From contig CAVVHQ010000008.1 in NCBI GenBank assembly GCA_963748075.1, positions 1-64,000 on the forward strand: 64,000 nt of DNA. The letters are read 5' to 3'. The stretch is from VRUE01 sp963748075 (GTDB lineage Bacteria; Actinomycetota; Thermoleophilia; Solirubrobacterales; 70-9). Below are positions 23,365-32,823 of the stretch, piece after piece (within the stretch, counting starts at the first letter, position 1; each line of letters begins with the position of its first letter). The position numbers and the translations under genes are program-made. The notes below the pieces were generated by a model. It did not search any database. It saw only the letters and a list, made by a program, of their open reading frames with translations, and was not told the origin of the DNA.

Positions 23365-25659
23365 ATGGAGCACGCGGGACGCGGTGATGCCTGGCCCGAC
23401 GACCGGGTAAGCGACTTTCTCGACCAGATCGCCTCGGCGGGGGACGACTACCGGCGCCTGGTCGAGCGGCTGCCGGCGATCGTCTACGCCTGCGAGCAGG
23501 GGGAGCGCGGCCGCTGGCGCTACGTCAGCCCCCAGATCGAGGACATCCTCGGCTACAGCCCCGAGGAATGGATGGGCGACCCCGGGCTGTGGGCGCGGCA
23601 GCTCCACCCCGACGACCGCGAGCGGGCGCTCGAGCAGGAGACCCGCAAGGCGGCCGAGGAGGGCGGCGGCCCGCCGATCGACTACCGGATGATTACCCGC
23701 GAGGGAAGCACGGTCTGGATACTCGATGAGGCCGTGCTGGAGCCCGACCAGCGGGGGATCCCGGTCTGGCACGGAGTGCTCTACGACATCACCGAGCGCA
23801 AGATCGTCGAGCAGGAGCTGCGGCGGGCGGCCAGCCAGCAGGCGGCGGTGGCGCTGCTCGGCCGCCAGGCCCTGCAGGACGCCGACCCGGCTCACCTTCA
23901 CCACAGGGTGACCACGCTGCTGACCGAGATCGACGGCGTGGAGGCGGCTTGCGTCTGGGAGGCGGGCCGCGAGGGGCGGCGGCTGCACCTGCGCGCCGGG
24001 CTGGAGGGGCAGGCGCTCGGCGCCGAGCGGCGCGTCTCGGCCGCCCGCGACTCCCATGCCGGCGCGGCGCTGGAGTCCGGGCTGCACGTGATCGTCGACG
24101 ACTGGTCCTCGGAGGGCCGCTTCTCGATGCCGCCGGCGCTGCGGGTCCTGGGCGTGCGCAGCAGCCTCGCCGTGCCGATCGCCGGCAAGGAGCGCCCCTT
24201 CGGCGTCCTCGACATCCACTCCACCGAGCCGAGCCACTTCACGCCGCAGGACGTCCACTTCGTCCAGGCCTCGGCCAACGTGCTGGCCGACGCCTTCGAG
24301 CGCCACACGGCCGACCAGGCGCTGCGGTACCGCGTCCTGCACGATGCGCTCACCGGGCTGCCCAACCGGCTCAGCTTCGTCGACTCGCTGCGGGAAGCGC
24401 TGCAGCGCGCCACCGCCTCCGGCTCGCCGGTCGGCGTCCTCTTCCTCGACCTCGATCACTTCAAGCGGATCAACGACAGCATCGGCCACCACGCCGGCGA
24501 CGAGCTGCTGCGCGCGGTGGCGCCGCGGCTGCGCGCCCACCTGCGTCCCGGCGACGTCGTCGCTCGTTTCGGCGGCGACGAGTTCGGCATCCTGGTCGAC
24601 CGCCTCGCCGACGAGGAGGAGGCGGTGGCGATCGCCGACCGGGTCGCCGGGGCGTTTGCCGAGCCCTACCTGATGGGCGGCGCCGACCATTTCGTCGGCG
24701 CCAGCATCGGGATCGCGGTGGCGCGCCCGACGGGTCGCGAACCGGTCGACGCCGAGCTGCTGATCCGCGACGCCGACGCGGCGATGTACAGGGCGAAGGA
24801 GCGGGGCCGGGGGCGCTGCGAGGTGTTCGACGCCGAGATGCGGGCTCGCGCCGTGCGCCGCCTCGAGGTCGAGCGCGAGCTGCGCCACGCGGTCGAGCGC
24901 GAGGAGTTGGAGCTCCAATACCAACCGGTGATCGCGCTGGGCAGCGGCGAGATCATCGCCCTGGAGGCGCTGGTCCGCTGGAGGCACCCGAAGCGCGGCG
25001 TGCTCGATCCGGGCGAGTTCGTCTCGATCGCCGAGGAGAGCGGGCTGATCGAGCCGATCGGGCGCTGGGTGGCGGACACCGCCTGCCGCCAGGCGCTGAG
25101 CTGGCACGCGCTGCGCCCCGACGAGCGACCGCTCGACATCGCGGTCAACCTCTCGGCGCGCCAGGTGGCCCACCGCGACCTCGCCGACTCGGTGGCTGAG
25201 ATCCTCACCCGCACCGGCCTCGAGCCGGTCAACCTGCGTCTGGAGGTCACCGAGAGCTCGCTGGTCGAGGAGCCGGCCACCGCGATCGCCACCCTCGAAG
25301 AGCTCAGCGAGATCGGCGTCCGCCTCGTGCTCGACGACTTCGGCACCGGCTACTCCTCGCTCGCCTACCTCAACCGCTTCCCCTTCGATGCGCTGAAGAT
25401 CGACCGCTCCTTCATCGACGGTCTGGGGATCGAGCAGGAGCGCACCGCGATCGTCGAGGCGGTGATCGGGATGGCCCGGGCGCTCTCGCTCGACGCGATC
25501 GCCGAGGGGGTCGAGAGCGAGGTGCAGCTCGCCGAGCTGCGCCGTCTGGGCTGCGAATTCGCCCAGGGGCACCTCTTCTCCCCGCCGCTGCCGCCGCAGC
25601 AGGTGACGCGGCTGCTGCGCGAGGGCGGCTTCGAGCTACTAGGGAACGCCGCCCGGTAG
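23365..25659 (+). CDS. PAS-GAF-GGDEF-EAL cyclic-di-GMP signalling protein
   Basis: 764-residue cytoplasmic protein for making and/or degrading c-di-GMP. A PAS domain lies at ~30-150 (YVSPQIEDILGYSPEEWMGD, ending in a PAC segment LYDITERKIVEQEL). A GAF domain is at ~165-315 (SLAVPIAGKERPFGVLDIHS). The GGDEF domain is at ~325-485 (HDALTGLPNR; RFGGDEFGIL with an intact active site). The EAL domain is at ~500-755 (ALEALVRWRHP, DDFGTGYSSLAYLNRFPFD, KIDRSFIDG, ALSLDAIAEGVE). Key residues of both enzymes are present, so bifunctionality is possible. Its 3' end overlaps the convergent ABC gene by 21 bp. Confidence 0.93.
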   Translation: MEHAGRGDAWPDDRVSDFLDQIASAGDDYRRLVERLPAIVYACEQGERGRWRYVSPQIEDILGYSPEEWMGDPGLWARQLHPDDRERALEQETRKAAEEGGGPPIDYRMITREGSTVWILDEAVLEPDQRGIPVWHGVLYDITERKIVEQELRRAASQQAAVALLGRQALQDADPAHLHHRVTTLLTEIDGVEAACVWEAGREGRRLHLRAGLEGQALGAERRVSAARDSHAGAALESGLHVIVDDWSSEGRFSMPPALRVLGVRSSLAVPIAGKERPFGVLDIHSTEPSHFTPQDVHFVQASANVLADAFERHTADQALRYRVLHDALTGLPNRLSFVDSLREALQRATASGSPVGVLFLDLDHFKRINDSIGHHAGDELLRAVAPRLRAHLRPGDVVARFGGDEFGILVDRLADEEEAVAIADRVAGAFAEPYLMGGADHFVGASIGIAVARPTGREPVDAELLIRDADAAMYRAKERGRGRCEVFDAEMRARAVRRLEVERELRHAVEREELELQYQPVIALGSGEIIALEALVRWRHPKRGVLDPGEFVSIAEESGLIEPIGRWVADTACRQALSWHALRPDERPLDIAVNLSARQVAHRDLADSVAEILTRTGLEPVNLRLEVTESSLVEEPATAIATLEELSEIGVRLVLDDFGTGYSSLAYLNRFPFDALKIDRSFIDGLGIEQERTAIVEAVIGMARALSLDAIAEGVESEVQLAELRRLGCEFAQGHLFSPPLPPQQVTRLLREGGFELLGNAAR

Positions 25660-26640
25660 GTAGGCGTTGCTGAGCAGTTCGGCGGGGACGGGTCGCTTGG
25701 AGATCAACTCGTTTTCGCGCATCCAGGCGATGAAGCGACTCCACTTCGCGGGGTCCATCTCGCCGCGGGCGGAGAGCAGCGGCAGCGTCGCTTCCACCTC
25801 GGCTTCGGTCAGCTTCGGGTTGAGGTCCCCGTTGGCCTTCAGCAGCGCCTTCGTCGTCGCCTGCGGGCTCTTCTTCGCGGCGGCCGTGCCCCGGGCGAGC
25901 GCCGCGAGGAAGAGGCGGACCGCTTCCGGGTCTTCTTCGAGCTGCCCGCGCCTGGCGACGAGGACCAGCTCGTCGTAGGTTGGCACGCCGAGCTCGTGGA
26001 CCGGGGTGACGACCGGCTGCTTGTCGCGCAGGCGCAGGTCGACGCCCTCGACGTTGCTGAAGCCGCCCAGCATCGCCTCGGCGCGGCCGCCGACGATCGC
26101 CGGCAGCAGCCCGTAGCCGACGTTGACCGTGTGCACGTCGGAGAGGGAGAGGCCTGCGCGGGCGAGAATCGTCTTCAGGTAGGCGTCCTGGTAGGGGATT
26201 CCGGCGGTGGCGATCGTCTTGCCGCGCAGGCCGGCGATCCCGTCGATCTTCGATTTCTTCAGCCAGATCATCGAGGTGAGCGGCCGGTCGACGATCGCGT
26301 CGACGGCGATCACGTCGAGTCCCTGTTCCCTCGCCAGCACGACCTCTGGCTCATAGGAGATCGCCAGGTCGGTGCGCCCGGCGGCGACTTGCTTGATCGG
26401 CGCCGCCGGGTCCGACGGCGTGTGGATCGCCAGGTCGAGCCCGGCTTCTTCGAAGTAGCCGAGCCTCTGGGCCATGTAGATGCCGGCGTGGTCGGGGTTG
26501 GGATAGAAGTCGAGCGTCAGGCTGAACGGCTGCTTCTCGCTGCCCCCTTCCTCGCTCTTCGCACCGCACGCTGCCAGCGCCAGGGCAAGGGCGAGCACCG
26601 CCAGGGCGGCGGCGATCGTCGGCAGTCGGACGCGCTTCAT
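25639..26640 (-). CDS. ABC transporter substrate-binding lipoprotein, NMT1/THI5-like (ThiY-type)
   Basis: Extracytoplasmic binding protein for a thiamine precursor or similar small organic ligand. The ATG at 26640 gives a clean lipoprotein signal (MKRVRLPTIAAALAVLALAL then AACG). The mature protein has NMT1/THI5 features: LTLDFYPNPDHAGIYMAQRL, GYFEEAGLDL, KQVAAGRTDLAISYEPEVVL, LRGKTIATAGIPYQDAYLKT, LLPAIVGGRAEAMLGG. The first segment (DFYPNPDHAGIY) resembles ThiY/HMP-binding proteins. 333 residues. Order on the minus strand is ATPase, permease, binding protein. No TPP riboswitch is recognisable upstream, so the ligand is not settled. Confidence 0.85.
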   Translation of the reverse strand: MKRVRLPTIAAALAVLALALALAACGAKSEEGGSEKQPFSLTLDFYPNPDHAGIYMAQRLGYFEEAGLDLAIHTPSDPAAPIKQVAAGRTDLAISYEPEVVLAREQGLDVIAVDAIVDRPLTSMIWLKKSKIDGIAGLRGKTIATAGIPYQDAYLKTILARAGLSLSDVHTVNVGYGLLPAIVGGRAEAMLGGFSNVEGVDLRLRDKQPVVTPVHELGVPTYDELVLVARRGQLEEDPEAVRLFLAALARGTAAAKKSPQATTKALLKANGDLNPKLTEAEVEATLPLLSARGEMDPAKWSRFIAWMRENELISKRPVPAELLSNAYLPGGVP

Positions 26641-26650
26641 CCCCTGCTTT

Positions 26651-27433
26651 CTATCGCCAAGTGACGATGCGGCGCTCCGCCAGGGCAAGCAGGCCGAACA
26701 GGGAGATCGCGATCGCCGCCAGAACGACCACCGCCGCGAACACCCGTGCCGTCTCCAGCTGGGCGTTGTCCTGGAGGATCATGTGCCCCAGCCCGGAGTC
26801 CGAGCCGGCCCACTCGGCGAAGACGGCGCCGATCAGCGCTACGGCGGCGGCGATCCTGGCGCCGCTGAACACGTAGGGCAGCGAGGTGGGCGCCTCGACG
26901 CGCCAGAGGATCTGCCGGCGCGAGGCGTCCAGGGTGCGCATCATCTTGACCGCCTCGGGGTCGACCGAGCGCAGGCCGTCGAGCGCGTTGACGGCGATCG
27001 GGAAGAAGCAGATCAGCGCCACGATCGCCAGCTTGGGGCCGATCCCGTAGCCGAACCAGACGACGAGGATCGGCGCGACGACGAGGATCGGGATCGCCTG
27101 CGAGGCGACGAGCAGCGGGTAGGCTGCGCGCCGCAGCGTCTCGGAGAGGTGGAGGAGGACGGCGAAGCCGAGGCCGGCGGCGAGTGCGCAGAGAAGGCCG
27201 AGCAGGACCTCGCGCAGGGTGACCCAGGCGTTTTCGCCGAGCAGGCCGCGGTTCTCCCAGAGCGAGGAGGCGATTTCCGCGGGGGAGGGGACGAGGAAGC
27301 TCTCCAGCCCAAGCAGGTCGGCCAGGGCGCCGGTGCTGGCGGCGATCTGCCAGGCCCCGACCAGCGCCGCGAGCACCAGCGCGGGCAGGATCCAGCGCCT
27401 CAGGCATCCTCCCGTGGCGGGCTGTTGCCGCAT
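26651..27433 (-). CDS. ABC transporter permease (ThiX/SsuC/TauC type)
   Basis: Inner-membrane permease of the binding-protein-dependent family. 260 residues with about six membrane segments; the first is LPALVLAALVGAWQIAAS. The cytoplasmic EAA loop is KMMRTLDASRRQILWRVEAPTSLPYVFSGARIA, which docks to the ATPase. Its stop is 10 bp upstream of the binding-protein start, and it lies 24 bp after the ATPase gene, so the three form an operon. Specificity follows from the ThiY-like binding protein. Confidence 0.9.
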   Translation of the reverse strand: MRQQPATGGCLRRWILPALVLAALVGAWQIAASTGALADLLGLESFLVPSPAEIASSLWENRGLLGENAWVTLREVLLGLLCALAAGLGFAVLLHLSETLRRAAYPLLVASQAIPILVVAPILVVWFGYGIGPKLAIVALICFFPIAVNALDGLRSVDPEAVKMMRTLDASRRQILWRVEAPTSLPYVFSGARIAAAVALIGAVFAEWAGSDSGLGHMILQDNAQLETARVFAAVVVLAAIAISLFGLLALAERRIVTWR

Positions 27434-27457
27434 GGCGAAGAAATCTCCACAGCGAGA

Positions 27458-28297
27458 CTAAGTCGTCACACCACCTCTCAAGGCATGCATCGCCCGCTCC
27501 CGCACCGCGACGAAGGCCGGGTCGGTGACCGCGGCGTCGCGGTCGGGCGCGCGCGGGGCGGGGGCGCTGAGCTGCTCGACGATGCGGCCGGGCCGGGAGG
27601 AGAGCACCGCGACGCGGTCGGAGAGATAGAGCGTCTCCTCGACGTCGTGGCTGACCAGGACGACGGTGCGCGGGTCCGCGCCCAGCGCCGTCGCCAGCCA
27701 GGCCTGCATCTCGGCGCGGGTGATCGCGTCGAGCGAGGCGAACGGCTCGTCGAGAGCCAGCACCGGCTTGCCGGAAAGGAGGGTGCGCAGGAAGGCGACC
27801 CGCTGGCGCATCCCGCCCGACAGCTCGGCCGGCCGGGCGAGCTCGAAGCCGGCCAGCCCGAAGCGCTCGAAGAGGCGCCCCGCCTCGCGGCGGGCCGGGC
27901 GGCGGTGGGCGCCGCGGTTGCGCAGCGCCAGCGCCGCGTTGTCGATCGCCGAGAGCCAGGGCAGCAGCATGTCGCGCTGGGGCATCAGCGCGGTGCGGGC
28001 GAGCCGCCCGCGCGGGTCGCAGGCGCCGCCGACCTCGACCTTCCCGGCGGCGGGCTCCCGCAGGCCGGCGATCAGCTCCAGCAGCGTCGACTTGCCGCAG
28101 CCCGACGGGCCGACCAGCCCCAGCACGCAATGCGCGGGCGCCTCCAGGTCGAGCCGCTCGATCGTCCGCAGCTCGCCGTAGGAGTGCTCGAGGCCGTGGA
28201 TCGAGACGGCGACACCCGGGGGCTCTCGGGTGGCAGGCGACGTCGCGTCGATGACGAATCCCTTGGTTTCCGCAGCCACCCTGGTATCCTGGCGCAC
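27458..28297 (-). CDS. ABC transporter ATPase (ThiZ/SsuB/TauB type)
   Basis: Energises the NMT1-type importer. Walker A is GPSGCGKST near residue 63, the Q-loop LMPQRDMLLPWLSAIDNAAL, the signature LSGGMRQR, Walker B PVLALDEPFASLDAITR and the H-loop VVLVSHDVEETLYLSDRV. The Q-loop wording (QRDxLLPW) is typical of the nitrate/taurine/HMP subfamily. 279 residues from a GTG start; a second GTG 7 codons downstream is possible. It is the first gene of the operon and divergent from the TauE gene, with 59 bp between starts. Confidence 0.9.
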   Translation of the reverse strand: MRQDTRVAAETKGFVIDATSPATREPPGVAVSIHGLEHSYGELRTIERLDLEAPAHCVLGLVGPSGCGKSTLLELIAGLREPAAGKVEVGGACDPRGRLARTALMPQRDMLLPWLSAIDNAALALRNRGAHRRPARREAGRLFERFGLAGFELARPAELSGGMRQRVAFLRTLLSGKPVLALDEPFASLDAITRAEMQAWLATALGADPRTVVLVSHDVEETLYLSDRVAVLSSRPGRIVEQLSAPAPRAPDRDAAVTDPAFVAVRERAMHALRGGVTT

Positions 28298-28356
28298 TCC
28301 GCGCTTCTGACTAAGAAGGTCAAGAAAGTCGATAACCAGTTGGTGCGGGGAGCCGA

Positions 28357-29291
28357 ATGGACCCAGCCATCATCATCTTCGGACTCGGGATCGGCATCCT
28401 CGTCGGGATGACGGGGATGGGCGGAGGCTCGCTGATGACGCCGCTGCTGATCCTCATCTTCGGGATCCAGCCGACCACCGCGATCGGCACCGACATCTTC
28501 TACTCCGCCGTCACCAAGACGGTCGGGAGTTGGCGCCACCTGGGGATGAAGACCGTCAACATGGACCTGGTCAAGTGGCTGGCGCTGGGCAGCGTCCCGG
28601 CCGCGGTGATCGGGGTCGCGATCGTCTCGGTCCTGGAGCAGCACGTCGACCCCGGGCGGCTCGACTCGCTGGTCTACGCGGTGCTCGGCGGCACCCTGCT
28701 GATGGTCGGCGTCGTCACCCTGACCAGGGCACTGATCCTCCGCAACCTCGTCGATGAGCGGGACCGCTTCGAGATCGAGCGGCGGCACAAAGTCGCCGCG
28801 GTCCTGATCGGCGCCACCACCGGCTTCGTGATCGGGATCACCTCGGCCGGCTCGGGCACGGTGATCGCGATCCTGCTGATAGCCGTCTACCGGCTGGCGC
28901 CGAAGAAGGTGGTCGGCACCGACGTCGTCCACGCCGCCGTCCTGCTCTGGGCCGCCGGCATCGCCCACTGGGTCGGGGGCAACGTCGACTTCGCCCTGGC
29001 GGGCACGATCCTGCTCGGCTCGGTGCCCGGGCGTGGTCGATCGGCGCCGCGCTTTCCGGCAAGACGCCGCAGGGCTTCATCCGCATCGCGCTCGGCGTCG
29101 TCCTCGTCGGTTCGGGCATCGTCACGATCCAGAAGGGCGACCCGACCGTCTGGCCGATCGCCGCCGCTGTCGCCGCGGTCGGCCTCGGCGCGATTCTCTA
29201 CGCGCCGCATTGGCTGCACCGGCGCCGCCTGCGCGAAGCAAGGCGGGCCGTCGAGGGCACGACCGACCTTGCGCCCGAGACCAGCGGATAG
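28357..29291 (+). CDS. TauE/SafE-family permease, single-base frameshift near 29030
   Basis: Membrane protein of the sulfite-exporter TauE/SafE family. The first frame gives ~225 residues with typical blocks: LVGMTGMGGGSLMTPLLILI, GIQPTTAIGTDIFYSAVTKT, GSWRHL, and ITSAGSGTVIAILLIAVY, KKVVGTDVVHAA. After GTILLGSVPG the frame runs into Arg/Ser-rich noise. The third frame resumes sensibly (WSIGAALSGKTPQGFIRIAL, then LGVVLVGSGIVTI) and stops with TAG at 29291. One missing G in the run at ~29030 (CCCGGGCG) explains this. Either a real null allele or a sequencing error. The next gene is an Rrf2 regulator. Confidence 0.85.
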
Positions 29292-29300
29292 GTTGACGCC

Positions 29301-29756
29301 ATGCGCGTCTCCGCAAAGGCCGACTACGCGGTACGGGCGGCAGCCGAGCTGGCGGCCGCCAAGGGGGGTCCGATCAAGGGCGAGCAGTTGGCCGAGTCGC
29401 AGGAGATTCCCCTCCAGTTCCTCGAGCACATCCTGCTCGAGCTGAAGCACCACGGCATCGTCCGCGCCCGCCGCGGCGCCAAGGGCGGCTACTGGCTGGC
29501 CAAGCCCGCCGACACGATCACGATCGCCGACGTGGTCCGCGCCGTCGAGGGGCCGATCGCCGACGTGCAGTCGGCCCCGCCGGAGTCGATCGAGTACCGC
29601 GGCCATGCCGAGCACCTGCGGGAGGTCTGGATCGCGGTCCGCGCCAACCTCCGCGCCGTGCTCGAGCACGTCACCCTGGCCGAGCTGGTCAGCGGCGATT
29701 TGCCGGCGATAGTCGAGGACCTCGCCGCCTCCCCGGACGCCTGGGCGCCGCGTTAG
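29301..29756 (+). CDS. Rrf2-family transcriptional regulator
   Basis: DNA-binding winged-helix protein of 151 residues. The N-terminal Rrf2 pattern is MRVSAKADYAVRAAAELAAA; the recognition region is IPLQFLEHILLELKHHGIVR and the wing RRGAKGGYWLAKPADTITIADVVRAVEG. The three Cys that bind Fe-S in IscR/NsrR are absent, so it is more like the CymR-type sulfur regulators or an unliganded member. It starts 9 bp after the TauE stop and is probably cotranscribed, hinting at control of sulfur metabolism. It converges with the DUF4389 gene 6 bp away. Confidence 0.88.
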   Translation: MRVSAKADYAVRAAAELAAAKGGPIKGEQLAESQEIPLQFLEHILLELKHHGIVRARRGAKGGYWLAKPADTITIADVVRAVEGPIADVQSAPPESIEYRGHAEHLREVWIAVRANLRAVLEHVTLAELVSGDLPAIVEDLAASPDAWAPR

Positions 29757-29762
29757 AGGCGC

Positions 29763-30377
29763 TCAGGGCTTCAGCCGGAACGGCGGGTACTCGTCGGTCA
29801 CCAGGGCGAAGGCGTAGCCGGTCACCCGGTTGCTCCAGCGGATCGTGCCTTCGACGAACTCGAAGATGCGGCGCGGGTAGCGGCCGGTGAAGAGGATCGC
29901 GAACCAGGCGCCGATCGCGGCGAACAAGACGCCGATGTAGAGGAAGATCAGCACGATGTAGTGGGGGATGGCGAGCAGCCACTTGACCAGCGGTAGGCCC
30001 CTTTCGAGGCGCTCGACGTCCGGGTAGGGAAAGTCGAGGTGGACCGCCTGCTTCTCGTCGGTCGAGGGGTATTCGTCGTCCATCAGCAGGAGGTAGACGC
30101 CGATCCGGTTGGAGAAGCGCATCAGTTCGATGTTCCAGTCGAACCACCAGCGCGGGTATTTCTTCTTGAAGAGGATCATCAGCACAATTGGGAGGACGAC
30201 GAGGCTGCCGGCGATCGCGCCGCCCCAGGCGACCCCGGTCGAGCTGCCGCCCGGCAGCAGCGCCGCGACGATCGCGATCGGTATCACCGTGAAGATCCGC
30301 AGCCCGGTCGTGAGGCGGTTCAGGTCGCGGTCCGGATAGTCGACCGAGAACGTGACTGGATACGCAGCTGGCTCCAT
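29763..30377 (-). CDS. DUF4389 domain membrane protein
   Basis: A 204-residue membrane protein of unknown function. The family's repeated pattern is visible: YPVTFSVDYPDRDLNRLTTG, a hydrophobic pair (IFTVIPIAIVAALLPGG, VLPIVLMILFKKKYPRWWFD), DEYPSTDEKQAVHLDFPYPD, KWLLAIPHYIVLIFLYIGVL, and WFAILFTGRYPRRIFEFVEG then TIRWSNRVTGYAFALVTDEYP. DUF4389 proteins are common in actinobacteria. It lies 84 bp downstream of the VWA gene on the same strand and may share its transcript. Confidence 0.85.
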   Translation of the reverse strand: MEPAAYPVTFSVDYPDRDLNRLTTGLRIFTVIPIAIVAALLPGGSSTGVAWGGAIAGSLVVLPIVLMILFKKKYPRWWFDWNIELMRFSNRIGVYLLLMDDEYPSTDEKQAVHLDFPYPDVERLERGLPLVKWLLAIPHYIVLIFLYIGVLFAAIGAWFAILFTGRYPRRIFEFVEGTIRWSNRVTGYAFALVTDEYPPFRLKP

Positions 30378-30461
30378 TTCTTCTCCTTTCGCGAGTTGGC
30401 GCGATGATCGCCGACGGATCGGCGGCGGTCATCCGGGAAAAGCCGCGAACCGCGCTGCGGG

Positions 30462-31865
30462 TCAGTCCGCGGCGGGGACGCCGCCGGCGACGACGTTGAC
30501 GAAGTTCTCCAGGTGGCGGGTCGTCCAGCACTCGAAGGCGCCGTCGCACCAGCGCTCGTAGGCGGCCATCACCGAATCGCCGTAGTTCCAGTAGAGGCGC
30601 GGCTCGGGATTGAGCCAGAAGAGGCGCCCGGCGCGCTCGGCCACCTGGGCGAAGACCTCGGCGTGCGGCTCGCGGCCGTTGGTGCGGGCGTCGCCCAGCA
30701 CGATCACGGTCGAGCGGGGGTCGAGGTCGTCGGAGATCTCGGTCAGGAACTCAAGCCAGACGCGGCCGTAGTCGGTGTAGCCGGAGACGTCGGCGACGCC
30801 GCCCTCGCTGGAGATCCGCTGGGCGATCTGACGGAAGTCGCGCTCGTGCTCGAAGACCTCGGTTACCTCGGAGATCCGCTCGATGAAGACGAAGCTGCGC
30901 AGCTTGCGGAACGAGTCGTGCAGGGCGTGCAGCACCGAGAGGAAGAAGACGCTGGCCGAGGTGACCGAGGTGGAGACGTCGCAGAGCACGTAGATCTCCG
31001 GCCGCCGCGGCCGCTTCGGCCGGTGGCGCAGTCGCAGCGGCACGCCGCCGGTCTCCAGTGAGGCGCGCATCGTGCGCCGCACGTCGACGACCCGCCCCTT
31101 GCGACGTCCCCGCTGCTCGTGCCCGAGCGTCGCCAGGCGCCGCTTCATCTGCGAGACGGCGCGGTGCACGGCGGCGAGGTCCTGGGTCGGGCTGGTCGGC
31201 AGGGCGCGGTCCAGCTCGGCCAGCGGGCGGGAGGGGGGCAGGGTCTCGGTGCGCTCGATCAGGTCACGTTCCAGCTCGCGGCGCAGGTGGCGCTCGAAGC
31301 GGTTGAGCTGCTCGCGGTCGATCGGCGGCAGCTCGCCGGCGCCGTTCTCGGCGCCCTGCTGCGTCCCGGCCGAGAGCCCCAGGGTGCGGCGGATCCGCTG
31401 CACGTCGACCCCGACGACCCCGGAGCCCTCGCCGCGGCGGCCGAAGGCGGCGATCGCCAGCCGCGCCAGGTCGCGCATCTCGCCGTCGTCGCCCGCGGCG
31501 ATCGCCTCGCGGACCTGCTCGCGCAGCTCGTCGATGTCGAGCCGCTCGCCGCCCTCGTGGCGCTGCCCCTCCTCGCCGATCCCGCGCTCGATCGCCTCGG
31601 TCTCGGCGGCGCGGAAGAACCAGCGCTCGAACAGCAGCTCGAACAGCCGCCGGTCCTCCTGGGACTTGGCGATCGTCGCCGCCAATGCCTCGCGGAAATC
31701 GTCCTGCGAGGTCCAGGGCACCTCGTCCAACGCCGCGAAGGCGTCGAGGATCTCCGAGGTCCCGACCGCGACCCCCTCCTCGCGCAGCTCCTCGCAGAAG
31801 CCGAGCAGCTTCGCGGCGAGGCCGGGCGGCCCGGCCTCAGGCTTGGGGCCGTACGGCGTCGGCAA
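30462..31865 (-). CDS. VWA-domain protein, CoxE-like
   Basis: A 467-residue cytoplasmic protein of the CoxE/VWA class that pairs with MoxR AAA ATPases in metal-cofactor insertion or protein maturation. The N-terminal half is helical and charged; the C-terminal ~200 residues form a von Willebrand A domain with an intact MIDAS start (YVLCDVSTSVTSASVF), then ISSEGGVADVSGYTDYGRVW and STVIVLGDARTN. Tyr/Trp-rich C-terminus (LFWLNPEPRLYWNYGDSVMA). The start overlaps the 3' end of the MoxR gene by 29 bp. The client protein is unknown; no CO-dehydrogenase genes are in the window. Confidence 0.88.
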   Translation of the reverse strand: MPTPYGPKPEAGPPGLAAKLLGFCEELREEGVAVGTSEILDAFAALDEVPWTSQDDFREALAATIAKSQEDRRLFELLFERWFFRAAETEAIERGIGEEGQRHEGGERLDIDELREQVREAIAAGDDGEMRDLARLAIAAFGRRGEGSGVVGVDVQRIRRTLGLSAGTQQGAENGAGELPPIDREQLNRFERHLRRELERDLIERTETLPPSRPLAELDRALPTSPTQDLAAVHRAVSQMKRRLATLGHEQRGRRKGRVVDVRRTMRASLETGGVPLRLRHRPKRPRRPEIYVLCDVSTSVTSASVFFLSVLHALHDSFRKLRSFVFIERISEVTEVFEHERDFRQIAQRISSEGGVADVSGYTDYGRVWLEFLTEISDDLDPRSTVIVLGDARTNGREPHAEVFAQVAERAGRLFWLNPEPRLYWNYGDSVMAAYERWCDGAFECWTTRHLENFVNVVAGGVPAAD

Positions 31866-32730
31866 GCTTCACCCCGACCCGCTCGGCGACCAGGTCGATG
31901 TCGGTCCGGTGCTTGACGATGATCGACATCGACCGCTCGAAGGTCTCGCGGTCGATGTCCTCCGCACCCATCAGGAGCAGGGTTCGCGCCCAGTCGATCG
32001 ACTCGGCGATCGACGGCGGCTTCTTCAGGTCGAGCGCCCGCACCATCCGCACGACCTCGACCATCCGCCGGGCAAGCGCCTCGGGCAGCTCCGGCGCGTG
32101 CAGGCGGACGATCTCCATCTCGCGCTCCAGCTCCGGGTAATCGAGCCAGAGGTAGAGGCAGCGCCGCTTCAGCGCCTCGGTCAGCTCGCGCGAGTTGTTC
32201 GAGGTGAGGACCACGGTGGGCATCGTCGTCGCCGCGACCTGGCCCAGCTCGGGGATCGTGATCTGGAAGTCGGAGAGCAGCTCGAGCAGCATCGCCTCGA
32301 ACTCCTGGTCGGTCTTGTCGATCTCGTCGATCAGCAGCACCACCGGCTCGCGGCTGGCGATCGCCTGCATCAGCGGCCGCTCCAGCAGGAACTCCTCGCT
32401 GAAGATGTCGCCGTGCACCTCCTCCCAGCCGGACTCGCCGCCGGCCTGGATCCGCAGCAGCTGCTTGCGGTAGTTCCACTCGTACAGCGCCTTCGCCTCG
32501 TCGAGACCCTCGTAGCACTGCAGGCGGATCAGCTCGCGCTCGCCCGCCCGGGCCAGCGCCTTGGCCAGCTCGGTCTTGCCGACCCCCGCCGGGCCCTCGA
32601 CCAAAATCGGCTTGCCGAGTCGCTGGGCGAGGAAGGAGACCAGCGCGGCGGGCTCGTCGGCGAGGTAGTCCGCGCGGGCGAGGGCTTCCTTGGTTGCTGG
32701 AACCGAGTCTGGGGTTGGCGTTGGGTTCAT
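31837..32730 (-). CDS. MoxR-family AAA+ ATPase
   Basis: 297-residue chaperone-like ATPase. Walker A is EGPAGVGKTELAKALA near residue 45, Walker B LLIDEIDKTDQEFEAMLLEL, sensor 1 VLTSNNSRELTEALKRRCLYLW with the Arg finger pair. The C-terminal lid follows (LKKPPSIAESIDWARTLLL). A MoxR-specific insertion (LRIQAGGESGWEEVHGDIFS) is present. It is the first gene of the MoxR-VWA-(DUF4389) series and is divergent from a small membrane protein gene. Confidence 0.92.
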   Translation of the reverse strand: MNPTPTPDSVPATKEALARADYLADEPAALVSFLAQRLGKPILVEGPAGVGKTELAKALARAGERELIRLQCYEGLDEAKALYEWNYRKQLLRIQAGGESGWEEVHGDIFSEEFLLERPLMQAIASREPVVLLIDEIDKTDQEFEAMLLELLSDFQITIPELGQVAATTMPTVVLTSNNSRELTEALKRRCLYLWLDYPELEREMEIVRLHAPELPEALARRMVEVVRMVRALDLKKPPSIAESIDWARTLLLMGAEDIDRETFERSMSIIVKHRTDIDLVAERVGVKLADAVRPQA

Positions 32731-32823
32731 CTGAACAAATCCTTGCGCTTCGCTCGCGGCGCGAGGAATCAGACATGCACGCCTGCTCGCTCCGCGCTCG
32801 AGAGCCGATGATAATGCGCGCCC

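Noticed and set aside
28298..28356. TPP riboswitch for the ThiXYZ-like operon
   Set aside because: The gap is only 59 bp and lacks the CTGAGA and related TPP-aptamer blocks on either strand.
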